Source: Hydrocarboniphaga sp. (lineage in GTDB: Bacteria; Pseudomonadota; Gammaproteobacteria; Nevskiales; Nevskiaceae). Taken from it: a stretch of 64,000 nucleotides of DNA. The DNA lies in the NCBI RefSeq assembly GCF_028291725.1, contig NZ_JAQGNT010000002.1, forward strand, positions 124,001-188,000, given 5' to 3'. The translations under genes were made by a program, and so were the position numbers. Positions 45,913 through 60,205 of the stretch are shown here, one piece after another. The stretch's first letter is position 1, and each line of letters starts with the position of its first letter. The notes under the pieces are model-generated. The model was given only the letters and a program-made list of their open reading frames with translations, was not told the origin of the DNA and did not search any database.

Positions 45913-46069
45913 AGCAGACCACCCGAACCGCTCTTCGGTGCTAGCGTAAAGCGCGGCGCGAGCCTTGGCGCGCGCACAGCGCGCGTAAGAATCAACCCCT
46001 CTACGTTGCCCGGAATGGAGAGCGATCGTCGCTCGCCAGCGAGCGAGTCGAGTGGATGCCGGGATTCAC

Positions 46070-48229
<2,160 letters not shown>

Positions 48230-48294
48230 CGGTTGACTCCTCACTAAATCGGTCTGGCGATGGGCGGGGTGGCTTCCGCCCGACGAGGTCAGTC

Positions 48295-49479
48295 TCAGAC
48301 GCGGCCGTAGGCGGTGACCACGCAGGCACCGCCGATGCCGATGTTGTGTTGCAGCGCTAGCCGTGCGCCTTCCACCTGGCGTGGTCCGCAGAGCCCGCGC
48401 AGCTGCTCGACGAGTTCCGTGCATTGCGCGAGCCCGGTCGCGCCGAGTGGATGGCCTTTCGACAGCAGGCCGCCGGACGGGTTGGTGACGACCTTGCCAC
48501 CATAGGTGTTGTCGCCATCCCAGATGAACGTCTCGGCCGTGCCCTCAGGCGTGAAGCCCAGCGCCTCGTAGGTCAACAGCTCGTTGGCGGTGAAACAGTC
48601 GTGCAGTTCGCAGACGTCGATGTCCTCGGGGCCGATGCCGGCCTGCGCGTAGACCGCGTCGGCAGCCTTCTTCGACATCTCCGAGCCCACAGCCTTGATC
48701 ATCGACCCGGCCTCGAAAGTCGAGGCATAGTCCGTCGTCATTGCCTGACCTAGAATCACGATGTCGGTCCTGAGCCCATGCTGTTTGGCGAAGCGCTCCG
48801 ACACCAGTACCGCCGCCGCGGCGCCGCAGGTCGGCGGGCAGCATTGCAGGCGCGTCAGCACGCCGTAGATCGTCGGCGTCGCCAGCACCTGCTCCACGGT
48901 GACCAGATCACGAAAGATCGCTTTGTCGTTGTGGAAAGCATGCTTGCGCGCCTTCTCCGAAATCTTCGCAAAGGTTTCGTTCTTCGTTCCGTACTTCTGC
49001 TGGTACTCGACGCCTGCGCCGCCGAACAGATGCGGCGCCGGCGGCGTGCCCGTGGGCGCGGGCTGCAGCGCCTGCGACTGGTCCACCCACTTTCCCATCG
49101 GCGGCGGGCGATCGGCGAAGCCCGCCGCGAGGGCACCGGGCGCCATCTGCTCGAAGCCGAACGCGAGGATGCAGTCGAACGCGCCGGACTCGATGGCTTG
49201 GCGCGCAAGATACAGCGCGGTCGAGCCGGTGGCGCAGTTGTTGTTGACGTTGATCACCGGCACGCCGGTCATGCCCACTTCGTAGATCACGCGTTGGCCG
49301 CAGGTGGAATCGCCGTAGACGTAGCCGGCGTAGACCTGCTGGATGTGGCTGTAGTCCACGCCTGCATCCGCGAGCGCGAGGCGGATGGCTTTAGGTCCCA
49401 TCACGGTATAAGGCTCGGCCGCGCTGGGCTTCAGGAAGGGAATCATTCCGACGCCGGCGACGTATGCTTTCTGGCTCAT
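48295..49479 (-). CDS. SCP2-type thiolase (lipid-transfer protein family)
   Basis: This 394-residue thiolase-fold protein of the SCP-x type has the nucleophile region VNNNCATGSTALYLA, the HDCFTANELL segment and the C-terminal GLLSKGHPLGATGLAQ plus HNIGIGGACVV. Such enzymes cleave 3-ketoacyl-CoAs of branched or ring-derived chains (SCP-x acts on pristanoyl and bile-acid CoA in animals) or act as retro-aldol partners. No separate DUF35/OB-fold partner gene is adjacent. It precedes fadB by 65 bases on the same strand. Confidence 0.88.
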   Translation of the reverse strand: MSQKAYVAGVGMIPFLKPSAAEPYTVMGPKAIRLALADAGVDYSHIQQVYAGYVYGDSTCGQRVIYEVGMTGVPVINVNNNCATGSTALYLARQAIESGAFDCILAFGFEQMAPGALAAGFADRPPPMGKWVDQSQALQPAPTGTPPAPHLFGGAGVEYQQKYGTKNETFAKISEKARKHAFHNDKAIFRDLVTVEQVLATPTIYGVLTRLQCCPPTCGAAAAVLVSERFAKQHGLRTDIVILGQAMTTDYASTFEAGSMIKAVGSEMSKKAADAVYAQAGIGPEDIDVCELHDCFTANELLTYEALGFTPEGTAETFIWDGDNTYGGKVVTNPSGGLLSKGHPLGATGLAQCTELVEQLRGLCGPRQVEGARLALQHNIGIGGACVVTAYGRV

Positions 49480-49596
49480 GTGCTGATCCTGGGTAGGAAA
49501 TGCGTTTTAGGTGTCCAAATCACTTTGCGGGAGCGGCAACGGCAGCATCGCGCCTCGCGCCGCACCTGCGAATTCTTTAAGGGCAAAGCCGTGCAT

Positions 49597-51761
<2,165 letters not shown>

Positions 51762-51773
51762 CTCGCGCTCTCC

Positions 51774-53948
51774 TCAGGCGGCCTTAGGCTGTGCTGAGAG
51801 CTTGGGATAGAAACCCTGCTCTTTTTGTGCGCGCGCCTTAAGCCAGGCCGATGGCTGAAATCGGGGACCGTAGGCCGCGGCGAAGCGCTCACAATCGGCG
51901 ACGAATCGCTGAATGCCGACGGTGTCGACGTAGCTCAGCGTACCTCCGGTCCATTGCGGATAGCCGATTCCGAACACCGCGCCGATGTCGGCGTCGGCCG
52001 GATCGGTGATCACGCCCTCTTCGAGGCAGCGCGCGGCTTCAAGCGCCTGAATCGTGAGGAAGCGTATGCGCAGTTCCTCAGCAGCGGGCTGTTCCGCCTT
52101 CGGTGGGAAGTGCTCCTTTAGACCGGGCCACAGGAATTTCTTGCCGCCGTCTTTCGGATACTCGTAGAAGCCACCCGCGTAGCGTCGGCCCTTGCGATCG
52201 AGCCGGATCAGCTTCTCGATCGCCGGCGCCGCCGCGTTGCGCAGGTACTGCTCGGCCAAGCCGTCGGTGCGCGCCTGCTGGATGATCTTCCAGGACAGCT
52301 CCTGGCTCACTTCATCGAACTGCGCAAGCGGACCGACCGGCATGCCGGCCATCTTCGCGGCGTTCTCGATCAACGCGGGCTCCACCCCTTCGAGCAGCAT
52401 GCAGGCGCCCTCGTCGATGAAGGTTGCGAACACCCGCGAGGTGTAGAACCCGGGACCGTCGTTGACCACGATCGGCGTCTTCTTCATCTGCGCGGCGAAA
52501 TCCAGCGCCTTGGCCAAGGTCTCCTGGCCGGTGTGCTCGCCCATGATCACTTCGAGCAGCGGCATGCGATCCACCGGCGAGAAGAAATGCAAGCCGATGA
52601 ACTGCGCCGGTCGCTTCGAGGCCTTCGACAGGCCCGTGATCGGCAGCGTCGAGGTGTTGCTGGCGAAGATCGCGGTGAATGGGATCACCGCCTCGGCCTT
52701 CTGCGTGACATCCTTCTTGACCTCGCGGCTTTCGAAGACGGCCTCGACCACGAGATCGCAGCCTTCGAGCTTTGCGTAATCCGTCGTCGGCGTGATGCGC
52801 GCGAGCAGGGCTGCGGATCTCTCGGGCGTCGTCGCGTTCTTCTGCAGCGCCTTGGCCAGCATTTTCTCGGAATAGGCCTTGCCGTTGTCGGCCGCGGCCT
52901 GGGTCGCGTCGATCAGCACCACCTCAATGCCGGCCTGCGCCGCCACGTAGGCAATGCCGGCGCCCATCATGCCGGCGCCGAGCACGCCCAGCTTCTTCAC
53001 CTGCGATTTCGGAACTTCCCTGGGCCGGCGCCCGAGCTTGTCGGCGATGCCCTTGTTCACGAACATGGTGCGCATGAGGTTGCGCGCCACCGGGCCCGAC
53101 AGCAGCTTGCCGAAATACTTGGATTCGACACGCAGGCCGGTGTCGAATCCGGTGATGGTGCCCTCAAAGACCGCGGACATGATAGCCAGTGGCGCCGGCA
53201 CGTTCTCACCGTACTGCCGGCGAATCTGCGCGACACCACCCATGAAGACCTGGTTGGCGAACGGCGCCGTGGGGCCAGCGCCGCCCGGCACGACGAATCC
53301 CTTGCGGTCCCAAGGCTGCTGCGCGGCGGGATTCGCCAGCACCCAGGCGCGCGCCTTGGCCGCGATCTCGTCCACCGGTGCGAGCGCATGCACGATGCCG
53401 AGCTTGAGCGCGTCGGTCGGCTTGGCCGGCGCACCCGTGAGCATCATCTGCAGAGCCGGCGCGACGCCGATCAGTCGCGGCAGACGCTGAGTACCGCCGC
53501 CACCCGGCAACAGGCCGACGGTGACTTCAGGCAGGCCGACCACGGCCTTGGGATCATCCGCAAGTACGCGGTAATGGCAGGCCAGCGCCAGTTCCAGGCC
53601 GCCGCCGAGCGCCAGCCCCGGCAGCGCCGCGGCGAAGGGCTTGCCGCCGGTTTCCATCGCGCGCGTGGTCTTGTGGAAGGCCTGCATGTCGGCGGCGGCC
53701 TGCGCCGCGGTCATGCCGTTGTCGTAGGCGTTGACGAAGTCCTTGAGATCGGCGCCCGCGACGAACTGGCCGGGCTTGGCGGAGGTGAGCACCGCGCCCT
53801 TGATCGTGGCATCGCTCAGCACGGCTCTCACCGCGGTGTCGAACTCGTTCAGCAACTCTGGCGTGAGCACGTTCATGGGCCGGCCAGCGAGATCGATGCT
53901 GATCAGCGCGATGCCGTCGTCGCCGACTGCGAGAGTCAGGTTGTTCAT
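51774..53948 (-). CDS. FadJ-like multifunctional enoyl-CoA hydratase / 3-hydroxyacyl-CoA dehydrogenase
   Basis: This 724-residue beta-oxidation protein has an N-terminal crotonase domain (GGGLELALACHYR, LPEVTVGLLPGGGGTQRLPR), a NAD-binding VLGAGMMGAGIAYVAAQAG near residue 320 and dehydrogenase domains with FFSPVDRMPLLEVI and GPGFYTSR. Compared with the FadB-like protein 4 kb downstream, it is the FadJ/anaerobic-type arrangement. A GGAG site supports the ATG at 53948. It is paired with a thiolase 14 bases upstream, the usual fadJ-fadI or fadB-fadA pairing. Confidence 0.92.
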   Translation of the reverse strand: MNNLTLAVGDDGIALISIDLAGRPMNVLTPELLNEFDTAVRAVLSDATIKGAVLTSAKPGQFVAGADLKDFVNAYDNGMTAAQAAADMQAFHKTTRAMETGGKPFAAALPGLALGGGLELALACHYRVLADDPKAVVGLPEVTVGLLPGGGGTQRLPRLIGVAPALQMMLTGAPAKPTDALKLGIVHALAPVDEIAAKARAWVLANPAAQQPWDRKGFVVPGGAGPTAPFANQVFMGGVAQIRRQYGENVPAPLAIMSAVFEGTITGFDTGLRVESKYFGKLLSGPVARNLMRTMFVNKGIADKLGRRPREVPKSQVKKLGVLGAGMMGAGIAYVAAQAGIEVVLIDATQAAADNGKAYSEKMLAKALQKNATTPERSAALLARITPTTDYAKLEGCDLVVEAVFESREVKKDVTQKAEAVIPFTAIFASNTSTLPITGLSKASKRPAQFIGLHFFSPVDRMPLLEVIMGEHTGQETLAKALDFAAQMKKTPIVVNDGPGFYTSRVFATFIDEGACMLLEGVEPALIENAAKMAGMPVGPLAQFDEVSQELSWKIIQQARTDGLAEQYLRNAAAPAIEKLIRLDRKGRRYAGGFYEYPKDGGKKFLWPGLKEHFPPKAEQPAAEELRIRFLTIQALEAARCLEEGVITDPADADIGAVFGIGYPQWTGGTLSYVDTVGIQRFVADCERFAAAYGPRFQPSAWLKARAQKEQGFYPKLSAQPKAA

Positions 53949-53962
53949 GGTGAATCTCCGGA

Positions 53963-55165
<1,203 letters not shown>

Positions 55166-55209
55166 CATCGTCTCCTGCGGCCGGTTCACCGGCTCACTGT
55201 AGTGTGGAT

Positions 55210-55839
55210 TCAGCGCTCGCCGCTCTGTCTTAACGCGCGCGGGACTTCTTTCTTGAACAGTTCGTGCAGCTCGCGAATAGCAATCTTGGGATTGGTCAGC
55301 CAGCGATAGATCAGACCATCCACCGCCGCGCAGAACAGTTCCGCGAACAGCGAGGCGTCGATCTTGGGGCTCACGCTGCCGGCTTTCTTGCCGTCCTCGA
55401 TCCAGCGCTGCACGTCGCGCCGCTGCGCCTTGTGCGCCTTGGCAACATTCGCCTGGAACTCCGAACCGGGATCGATGCTGGCATAACGCAGCAGGTACAT
55501 CGCCCGCATCTCGTCGGGTTCTTCCGCAATGAATCCATACAGCGCGTCGATCACGCACACCAGCGCGTCGGCGCCGTTGCGATCACCCACCGCCTGTTGC
55601 ACGCGACGAATCCAGTCGGCCATGGCGACGTCGTGCACCTGAGCGAGCAGGCGCGCCTTGCTGCCGTAGCGATGCGTGACCAGCCCGCGCGAATAACCCG
55701 CCCGCTCGCCGATCGCGGCGAGCGTGGTGCCGGCGATCCCGCACTCCACGATCAAGGCGATCGCAGCCTGCATCATCCGCTGGTCGGACAGGGCCGTGCG
55801 TTCTTCCTGCTTACGTCGGACAGGTAGCGATTCGACCAT
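55210..55839 (-). CDS. TetR-family transcriptional regulator
   Basis: This 209-residue regulator has an N-terminal helix-turn-helix (about 22-65: MMQAAIALIVECGIAGTTLAAI ... YSRGLVTHRYGSK, broken here for length) and an all-helical ligand-binding C-terminal domain with a hydrophobic segment FAELFCAAVDGLIYRWL. The ATG at 55839 gives the usual length; upstream in-frame codons are poor. It lies at the head of the leftward catabolic block and is divergent from the crotonase-kinase operon. It probably controls both in response to an acyl-CoA. Confidence 0.9.
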   Translation of the reverse strand: MVESLPVRRKQEERTALSDQRMMQAAIALIVECGIAGTTLAAIGERAGYSRGLVTHRYGSKARLLAQVHDVAMADWIRRVQQAVGDRNGADALVCVIDALYGFIAEEPDEMRAMYLLRYASIDPGSEFQANVAKAHKAQRRDVQRWIEDGKKAGSVSPKIDASLFAELFCAAVDGLIYRWLTNPKIAIRELHELFKKEVPRALRQSGER

Positions 55840-55845
55840 GGAATA

Positions 55846-55875
55846 TTTACTTGTTGGCAGCACGCAACTTATACT
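55846..55875 (+). promoter_or_regulatory. Putative promoter of the crotonase-kinase-dehydrogenase operon
   Basis: TTTACT (55846-55851) and TATACT (55870-55875) are separated by 18 bases and face the rightward operon. Within the spacer GTTG ... CAAC half-sites (55854-55868) could be a TetR operator. The region is only 111 bases long and must serve both directions. Confidence 0.45.
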
Positions 55876-55950
55876 CCGGCCCACTCGTCGTCAACTCACT
55901 GCCAAACCAAAGCTCCGTCAGCGGGCACACGACGAGGCTTGAGGAGAACC

Positions 55951-56718
55951 ATGTCCGAGCCCGTCGTCGTCGAACGTCGCGATCATCTGGCGATTGTCAC
56001 CATGAACCTGCCCAGGCGCCGCAACGCACTGGTGCCCGAGCTGTACCTGGCCCTTGCACGCACCCTGGCCGAACTGCAGGACGAACCCAAGCTGCTTGTA
56101 CTGGTGTTGTCCGGCGGCAAGCACTTCTGTGCCGGCGGCGACCTGGGCGGCCTGGACGACCCGGCACTAAGCATGCGCCGTGCGATGCAAATGGGCAGCC
56201 GCATCGTGCGTACGCTGATCAGCGGCCGGTTACCCGTCGTGGCCGCGGTCGAGGGCAATGCCTACGGCGCGGGCTTTTCGATCGCGATGGCCTGCGACTT
56301 CGTCGTGGTCGATGAGGCATCCACGTTCTGCGCATCGTTCGGACGAGTCGGCCTGCAGCCCGATTACGGGCTCATGTGGACGCTGCCGCAGCGCGTGGGG
56401 ATCGGCATGGCGCGCGAGATCCTGATGTTCTGCGAACCGATCCGTGGCGAGCAGGCGAAGGAGCTGAAGCTGGCCGATCGGCTGGCGCCTGTCGGCACCG
56501 TACTCGACACCGCCGTCGCACTCGCCCGGCGGCTCGCGCAGCTGGCGCCCAGTACCCTTGCCACCACCAAAGCCATACTTTCGAGGTCGCCGATGTCGCT
56601 CGACACTATGCTCGCCTGGGAGGCGGACACGCAGTCGCTGCTGCTGCACAGCGAGGATTTCGCCGAAGGAGTGAAAGCGTTCGGCGAACGCCGCGATCCG
56701 CATTTCACGGGGCGCTGA
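55951..56718 (+). CDS. Enoyl-CoA hydratase/isomerase (crotonase) family protein lacking the usual Glu pair
   Basis: This 255-residue crotonase-fold protein has the oxyanion-hole loop KHFCAGGDLGGL and VAAVEGNAYGAGFSIAMACDFVV. The two Glu residues used for hydration are not at the normal sites: GGGxE is replaced by GAGFS, and PEVxxGxxPxxGG by LQPDYGLMWTLP, which offers an Asp. An isomerase or other crotonase reaction is more likely than simple hydration. GAGGAG seven bases before the ATG supports the start. It is the first gene of a four-gene operon with kinase, dehydrogenase and SDR. Confidence 0.85.
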   Translation: MSEPVVVERRDHLAIVTMNLPRRRNALVPELYLALARTLAELQDEPKLLVLVLSGGKHFCAGGDLGGLDDPALSMRRAMQMGSRIVRTLISGRLPVVAAVEGNAYGAGFSIAMACDFVVVDEASTFCASFGRVGLQPDYGLMWTLPQRVGIGMAREILMFCEPIRGEQAKELKLADRLAPVGTVLDTAVALARRLAQLAPSTLATTKAILSRSPMSLDTMLAWEADTQSLLLHSEDFAEGVKAFGERRDPHFTGR

Positions 56719-56719
56719 C

Positions 56720-57811
56720 ATGAACACCGCAATCGAGGTGGAAAGCCCGCAGCTGCGCAGCGCGCAGGACAGCGTCGCGCAGGACTGGACCAGGCTCGCG
56801 AGCTACCTCGCCACGCAGGGTTTGAGCTTTGACCCCGAACCCGCGCCGCGCCAATTCGCGGGCGGCTTCGCCAACCTCAACTACCTGGTTCGGATCGACG
56901 GCATCAAGGCTGTGCTGCGTCGTCCGCCGATGGGTCCGCTGCCGCCCGGCGCTTACGACATGGGCCGCGAATCTAAAATTCTTTCAAGGCTGCATGAGCA
57001 ATTTCCACTGGCCCCGCGCGCACTGCACCTGTGCCCGGCTGCCAACATACTTGGCGCGCCGTTCCAGATCACCGAGTACCGCCGCGGCATCTCGATCCGC
57101 GACACGTTGCCGCCGCCGTTTGCCGGCGATGCCGCTGTTGGCCGTCAGCTTGGCGCGACCATGATCGACGTGCTGAGCCAGTTGCATCGGGTGAATCCCG
57201 TCGATGCCGGCCTTGAAGATCTGGGCAAGCCGCAGCGCTTTCTGGAACGCGCGGTGGAAGGCTGGATCAAGCGTTCGAACCTTGCAGTGCAGGGGTGGGC
57301 AACGCCGCGCACACTGGCGCTGATCGACGAACTTTCCGCGTGGATGCGCACCAACAGCGTGCCCGACGGCGCGGCCGTGCTGCTGCACAACGACTTCAAG
57401 CTCGACAACATCCTGCTCGACCCGGCGACGCTCGCGCCGGTTGCCGTGCTCGACTGGGACCAGGGCACACGCGGCGACGGTCTGTTCGATCTCGCTACGC
57501 TGTTGAGTTACTGGACCGAGCCCAGCGACCCGGACTTCATGCACCAATTGCAGCAGATGCCGACCGCGCAGCCGGGCTTCCCCACCCGGCTCGAAGCGGC
57601 GCAGGCTTACGCGGCATCGACAGGCCGCGATCTGTCTGGCTTCCGCTTTCATCGCGTGGTCGCGCAGTTCAAGACCGCGATCATTTTTGCACAGCTCTAT
57701 GCACGCTGGCATGCAGGCGCAACGAAGGAAGACCGTTTCGCCTTGCTGGGCGGTCTCGCCGAAGGCCTGCTTGAATTCGCGCTCGATATCTCTGCGGGTC
57801 GGCGCTTCTGA
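56720..57811 (+). CDS. APH-type kinase, LvaA/ACAD10-kinase-like
   Basis: This 363-residue protein of the aminoglycoside phosphotransferase family has a P-loop-like region GGFANLNYLVRIDG, VLRRPPMGPLPPGAYDMGRE (N lobe), the catalytic loop LLHNDFKLDNILLD and the metal motif VLDWDQGTRGDGLFDLA. Members next to acyl-CoA dehydrogenases, such as Pseudomonas putida LvaA and the kinase half of human ACAD10/11, phosphorylate the 4-hydroxyl of 4-hydroxyacyl-CoA. The start follows the crotonase stop by one base and an acyl-CoA dehydrogenase gene starts 10 bases after it, supporting that role over antibiotic resistance. Confidence 0.85.
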   Translation: MNTAIEVESPQLRSAQDSVAQDWTRLASYLATQGLSFDPEPAPRQFAGGFANLNYLVRIDGIKAVLRRPPMGPLPPGAYDMGRESKILSRLHEQFPLAPRALHLCPAANILGAPFQITEYRRGISIRDTLPPPFAGDAAVGRQLGATMIDVLSQLHRVNPVDAGLEDLGKPQRFLERAVEGWIKRSNLAVQGWATPRTLALIDELSAWMRTNSVPDGAAVLLHNDFKLDNILLDPATLAPVAVLDWDQGTRGDGLFDLATLLSYWTEPSDPDFMHQLQQMPTAQPGFPTRLEAAQAYAASTGRDLSGFRFHRVVAQFKTAIIFAQLYARWHAGATKEDRFALLGGLAEGLLEFALDISAGRRF

Positions 57812-57821
57812 AAGGACAATC

Positions 57822-59003
57822 ATGGACTTCTCGCTTTCCCCCAAACTGCTCGACCTACAGCAGCGCACACGCCAATTCATCGCTGACGAGGTGATCCCGC
57901 TCGAAAACGATGCGCGTCAGACGGGCCACGGCCCCAAGGAATCGCTGCGCGCCGAACTCGTTGCGCGCGCGCGCAAGGCCGGCCTGCTGACTCCGCATGC
58001 GTCGACCGAGCTTGGCGGCATGGGCCTCACGCATATCGAGAAGGCGATCGTCTTCGAAGAGGCTGGCTACTCGCCGCTCGGGCCCGTAGCGATGAACATC
58101 CACGCGCCCGACGAAGGCAACATCCATCTCATGGAAGTGGTCGCGACGCCGTCGCAGAAGGAGCGCTGGCTGCGGCCCCTGATCGAGGGCCACATCCGCT
58201 CCTGCTTCGCGATGACCGAACCTGCGCCCGGTGCTGGCGCCGATCCTTCGATGCTAATGACCACGGCGGTCAAGGACAGAGACGACTACATTATTAACGG
58301 CAGAAAATGGTTCATCACGGGCGCCGAGGGCGCGAGCTTCACGATCATCATGGCGAAGATGGAAGATGGTTCGGCGACGATGTTTCTAGCCGACATGGAT
58401 CAGCCCGGCATCCAGCTGGAACGGCTGATGGATTCGCTCGACTCCTGCTTCGCTGGTGGCCATGGCGTACTGCACTTCGAGAACCTCCGCGTACCGGCTA
58501 GCGATGTGCTCGGCGAACTCGGCAAGGGCTTCCGCTATGCGCAGATCCGCCTCGCGCCTGCGCGCCTGACGCACTGCATGCGCTGGCTAGGCCAGGCGCG
58601 CCGCGCGCACGACGTTGCGCTCGACTACGCACGCAAGCGCCGCGCCTTCGGCAAGACTCTAGGCGAGCACGAAGGTGTCGGCTTTCAGCTCGCCAACAAC
58701 GAAATGGACCTGCACAGCGCCCGTCTCAACATCCTGCACACAGCCTGGGTACTCGACCAGGGCGGCCAGGGCAACATCGAGTCAAGCATGTCGAAAGTGA
58801 TCGTGTCCGAAGCGGTGTGGCGCATCGTCGATCGCTGCGTACAGACGCTCGGCGGCCAGGGCGTGATGGGCGAAACCATCGTGATGCGTATTTTTAAAGA
58901 CATCCGCGCTTTCCGGATCTACGACGGCCCCAGCGAAGTGCATCGCTGGAGCATCGCCAGAAAAATTCTTGGCAAGCCGGAGCGTGAGGGAGCGCATTCA
59001 TGA
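57822..59003 (+). CDS. Acyl-CoA dehydrogenase of the LvaC/ACAD10-11 type
   Basis: This 393-residue flavoenzyme-fold protein has FAMTEPAPGAGADPSML, IINGRKWFITGAEGA, FENLRVPASDVLGELGKGF and TLGGQGVMGET. At the catalytic position the usual YEGT is IYDGPSEVH, with Asp368. The DGPxEVH signature is that of ACAD10/ACAD11 and LvaC, which convert a 4-phosphoacyl-CoA rather than simply oxidising. It directly follows the kinase gene and overlaps the SDR start by 4 bases (ATGA). The substrate chain is unknown. Confidence 0.88.
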   Translation: MDFSLSPKLLDLQQRTRQFIADEVIPLENDARQTGHGPKESLRAELVARARKAGLLTPHASTELGGMGLTHIEKAIVFEEAGYSPLGPVAMNIHAPDEGNIHLMEVVATPSQKERWLRPLIEGHIRSCFAMTEPAPGAGADPSMLMTTAVKDRDDYIINGRKWFITGAEGASFTIIMAKMEDGSATMFLADMDQPGIQLERLMDSLDSCFAGGHGVLHFENLRVPASDVLGELGKGFRYAQIRLAPARLTHCMRWLGQARRAHDVALDYARKRRAFGKTLGEHEGVGFQLANNEMDLHSARLNILHTAWVLDQGGQGNIESSMSKVIVSEAVWRIVDRCVQTLGGQGVMGETIVMRIFKDIRAFRIYDGPSEVHRWSIARKILGKPEREGAHS

Positions 59004-59773
59004 GCGACGCACAGCTATTTGACCTGGCCGGCAAGGTCGCGCTGGTGACCGGCGCGTCTAGCGGCCTGGGCCGGCATTTCGCGTTGACGCTATCGCGAGC
59101 GGGAGCGAGTGTCGCGGTCGCCGCGCGGCGCGCCGACAAACTTGCGGAACTGGTCGCCGAAATCGAATCCTCCGGCAACAGGGCGGTCGCCGTCGCCATG
59201 GACGTTGCGGACCGCGCCAGCGTGAGCGCGGCACTCGACTCGATAACAGCGCGACTCGGCGTTGTTGATGTACTCGTCAACAACGCCGGCGTCAGCGATA
59301 CCAAGCGTCCGCTGGACTACACCGACGCGGACTGGGTTAGCATCGTCGGTACCAATCTCACCGGTGCCTGGATCGTCGCGCAGGAAACCGCACGTCGCAT
59401 GGTCGCCGCGAGCAAGGCCGGCAGCATCGTTAACATCACGTCGATTCTCGCCAACCGCGTCGCCGGCGGCGTGGGTCCGTACTGCGCCTCCAAGGCCGGG
59501 CTCAAGCACCTGACGCAGGCACTCGCCCTGGAAATGGCCCACAATGGGATCCGCGTCAACAGTCTGGCGCCGGGGTACGTGGCGACCGAACTCAATCGTG
59601 AATTTCTTGAAAGCGATGCGGGCGAAAGGCTGAGGGCGCGCATACCCGCTCGCCGCTTTGGTGACTATGCAAATCTCGATGGCCCCTTGCTCCTGCTCGT
59701 CTCAAAGGCCGGCGCTTACATGACCGGTAGCGAGATCGTCGTCGACGGCGGGCACCTTTGCAGTTCACTGTAG
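59000..59773 (+). CDS. Short-chain dehydrogenase/reductase
   Basis: This 257-residue classical SDR has the cofactor motif TGASSGLG (18-25), VNNAG, Ser148, Tyr161 and Lys165 (YCASK), and a C-terminal GSEIVVDGGH. The Arg-rich turn AARRADK suggests NADP or NAD use without deciding. In the Lva pathway the corresponding gene (lvaD) oxidises the 3-hydroxyacyl-CoA formed after phosphate removal, so that is the likely role. It is coupled to the dehydrogenase by an ATGA overlap and is the last gene of the operon. Confidence 0.9.
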   Translation: MSDAQLFDLAGKVALVTGASSGLGRHFALTLSRAGASVAVAARRADKLAELVAEIESSGNRAVAVAMDVADRASVSAALDSITARLGVVDVLVNNAGVSDTKRPLDYTDADWVSIVGTNLTGAWIVAQETARRMVAASKAGSIVNITSILANRVAGGVGPYCASKAGLKHLTQALALEMAHNGIRVNSLAPGYVATELNREFLESDAGERLRARIPARRFGDYANLDGPLLLLVSKAGAYMTGSEIVVDGGHLCSSL

Positions 59774-59820
59774 CGCCGATCTAGTGCGCCGTTTATCTCT
59801 CTATTGAGTTCAGAGATTCC

Positions 59821-59986
59821 CTAGCAGCCTGTCGGGCTTGGCAAGATCTACTGCGGCATCGGCCCGCTGCGCCCAAACTGCGGGCGCCCTCGTCAAATAT
59901 GACTCACTAGTCTCCTCAGTCGCCCGCAGCTTGGACACAGCGGGCCAAACCCTCGCTACGATCTCCCAAGCCCGACAGGCTGCTAG
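59821..59986. mobile_element. MITE-like palindromic element with 21-bp terminal inverted repeats
   Basis: The 166-base element begins CTAGCAGCCTGTCGGGCTTG and ends with its exact complement; the terminal repeats (59821-59841, 59966-59986) match over 21 bases. A second inner inverted repeat (59861-59886 with 59921-59946) matches at 23 of 26 positions, so the whole unit folds into a long hairpin. It encodes nothing. It looks like a non-autonomous, transposase-mobilised element; no clear target duplication is seen. The rest of the 59774-60205 gap holds no gene. Confidence 0.8.
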
Positions 59987-60150
59987 AAAAAATCATAAAG
60001 AATAAAGCCCGATACACATTCGTGACCAGCGAACTACCCCGGTTTCCCAGAGACTCGCGGGTGTGAGTCACGCCGCTTTGGCGTACTCGGGGATTTGCGA
60101 ATAGTAGGCGGCTATCGACACTTACTGCACCCTGGTCCAATGGACGTCCC

Positions 60151-60176
60151 TTTATAATCGACCACTGTTTGGTTAT
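60151..60176 (+). promoter_or_regulatory. TATAAT plus near-palindromic operator, copy 1
   Basis: TTTATAATC is followed by GACCACTGTTTGGTTAT. The palindromic core 60157-60173 has half-sites ACCA and TGGT around CTGTT. Copy 2 at 62191-62213 has the same TTTATAATC and matches 14 of 17 bases of the core. The layout (operator overlapping or just after a -10 box) fits a repressor such as a TetR protein. It lies 30 bases before the small membrane protein gene. Confidence 0.6.
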
Positions 60177-60205
60177 AGTTTGGCCCTAGCCCACTAGGCA
60201 TCGCC

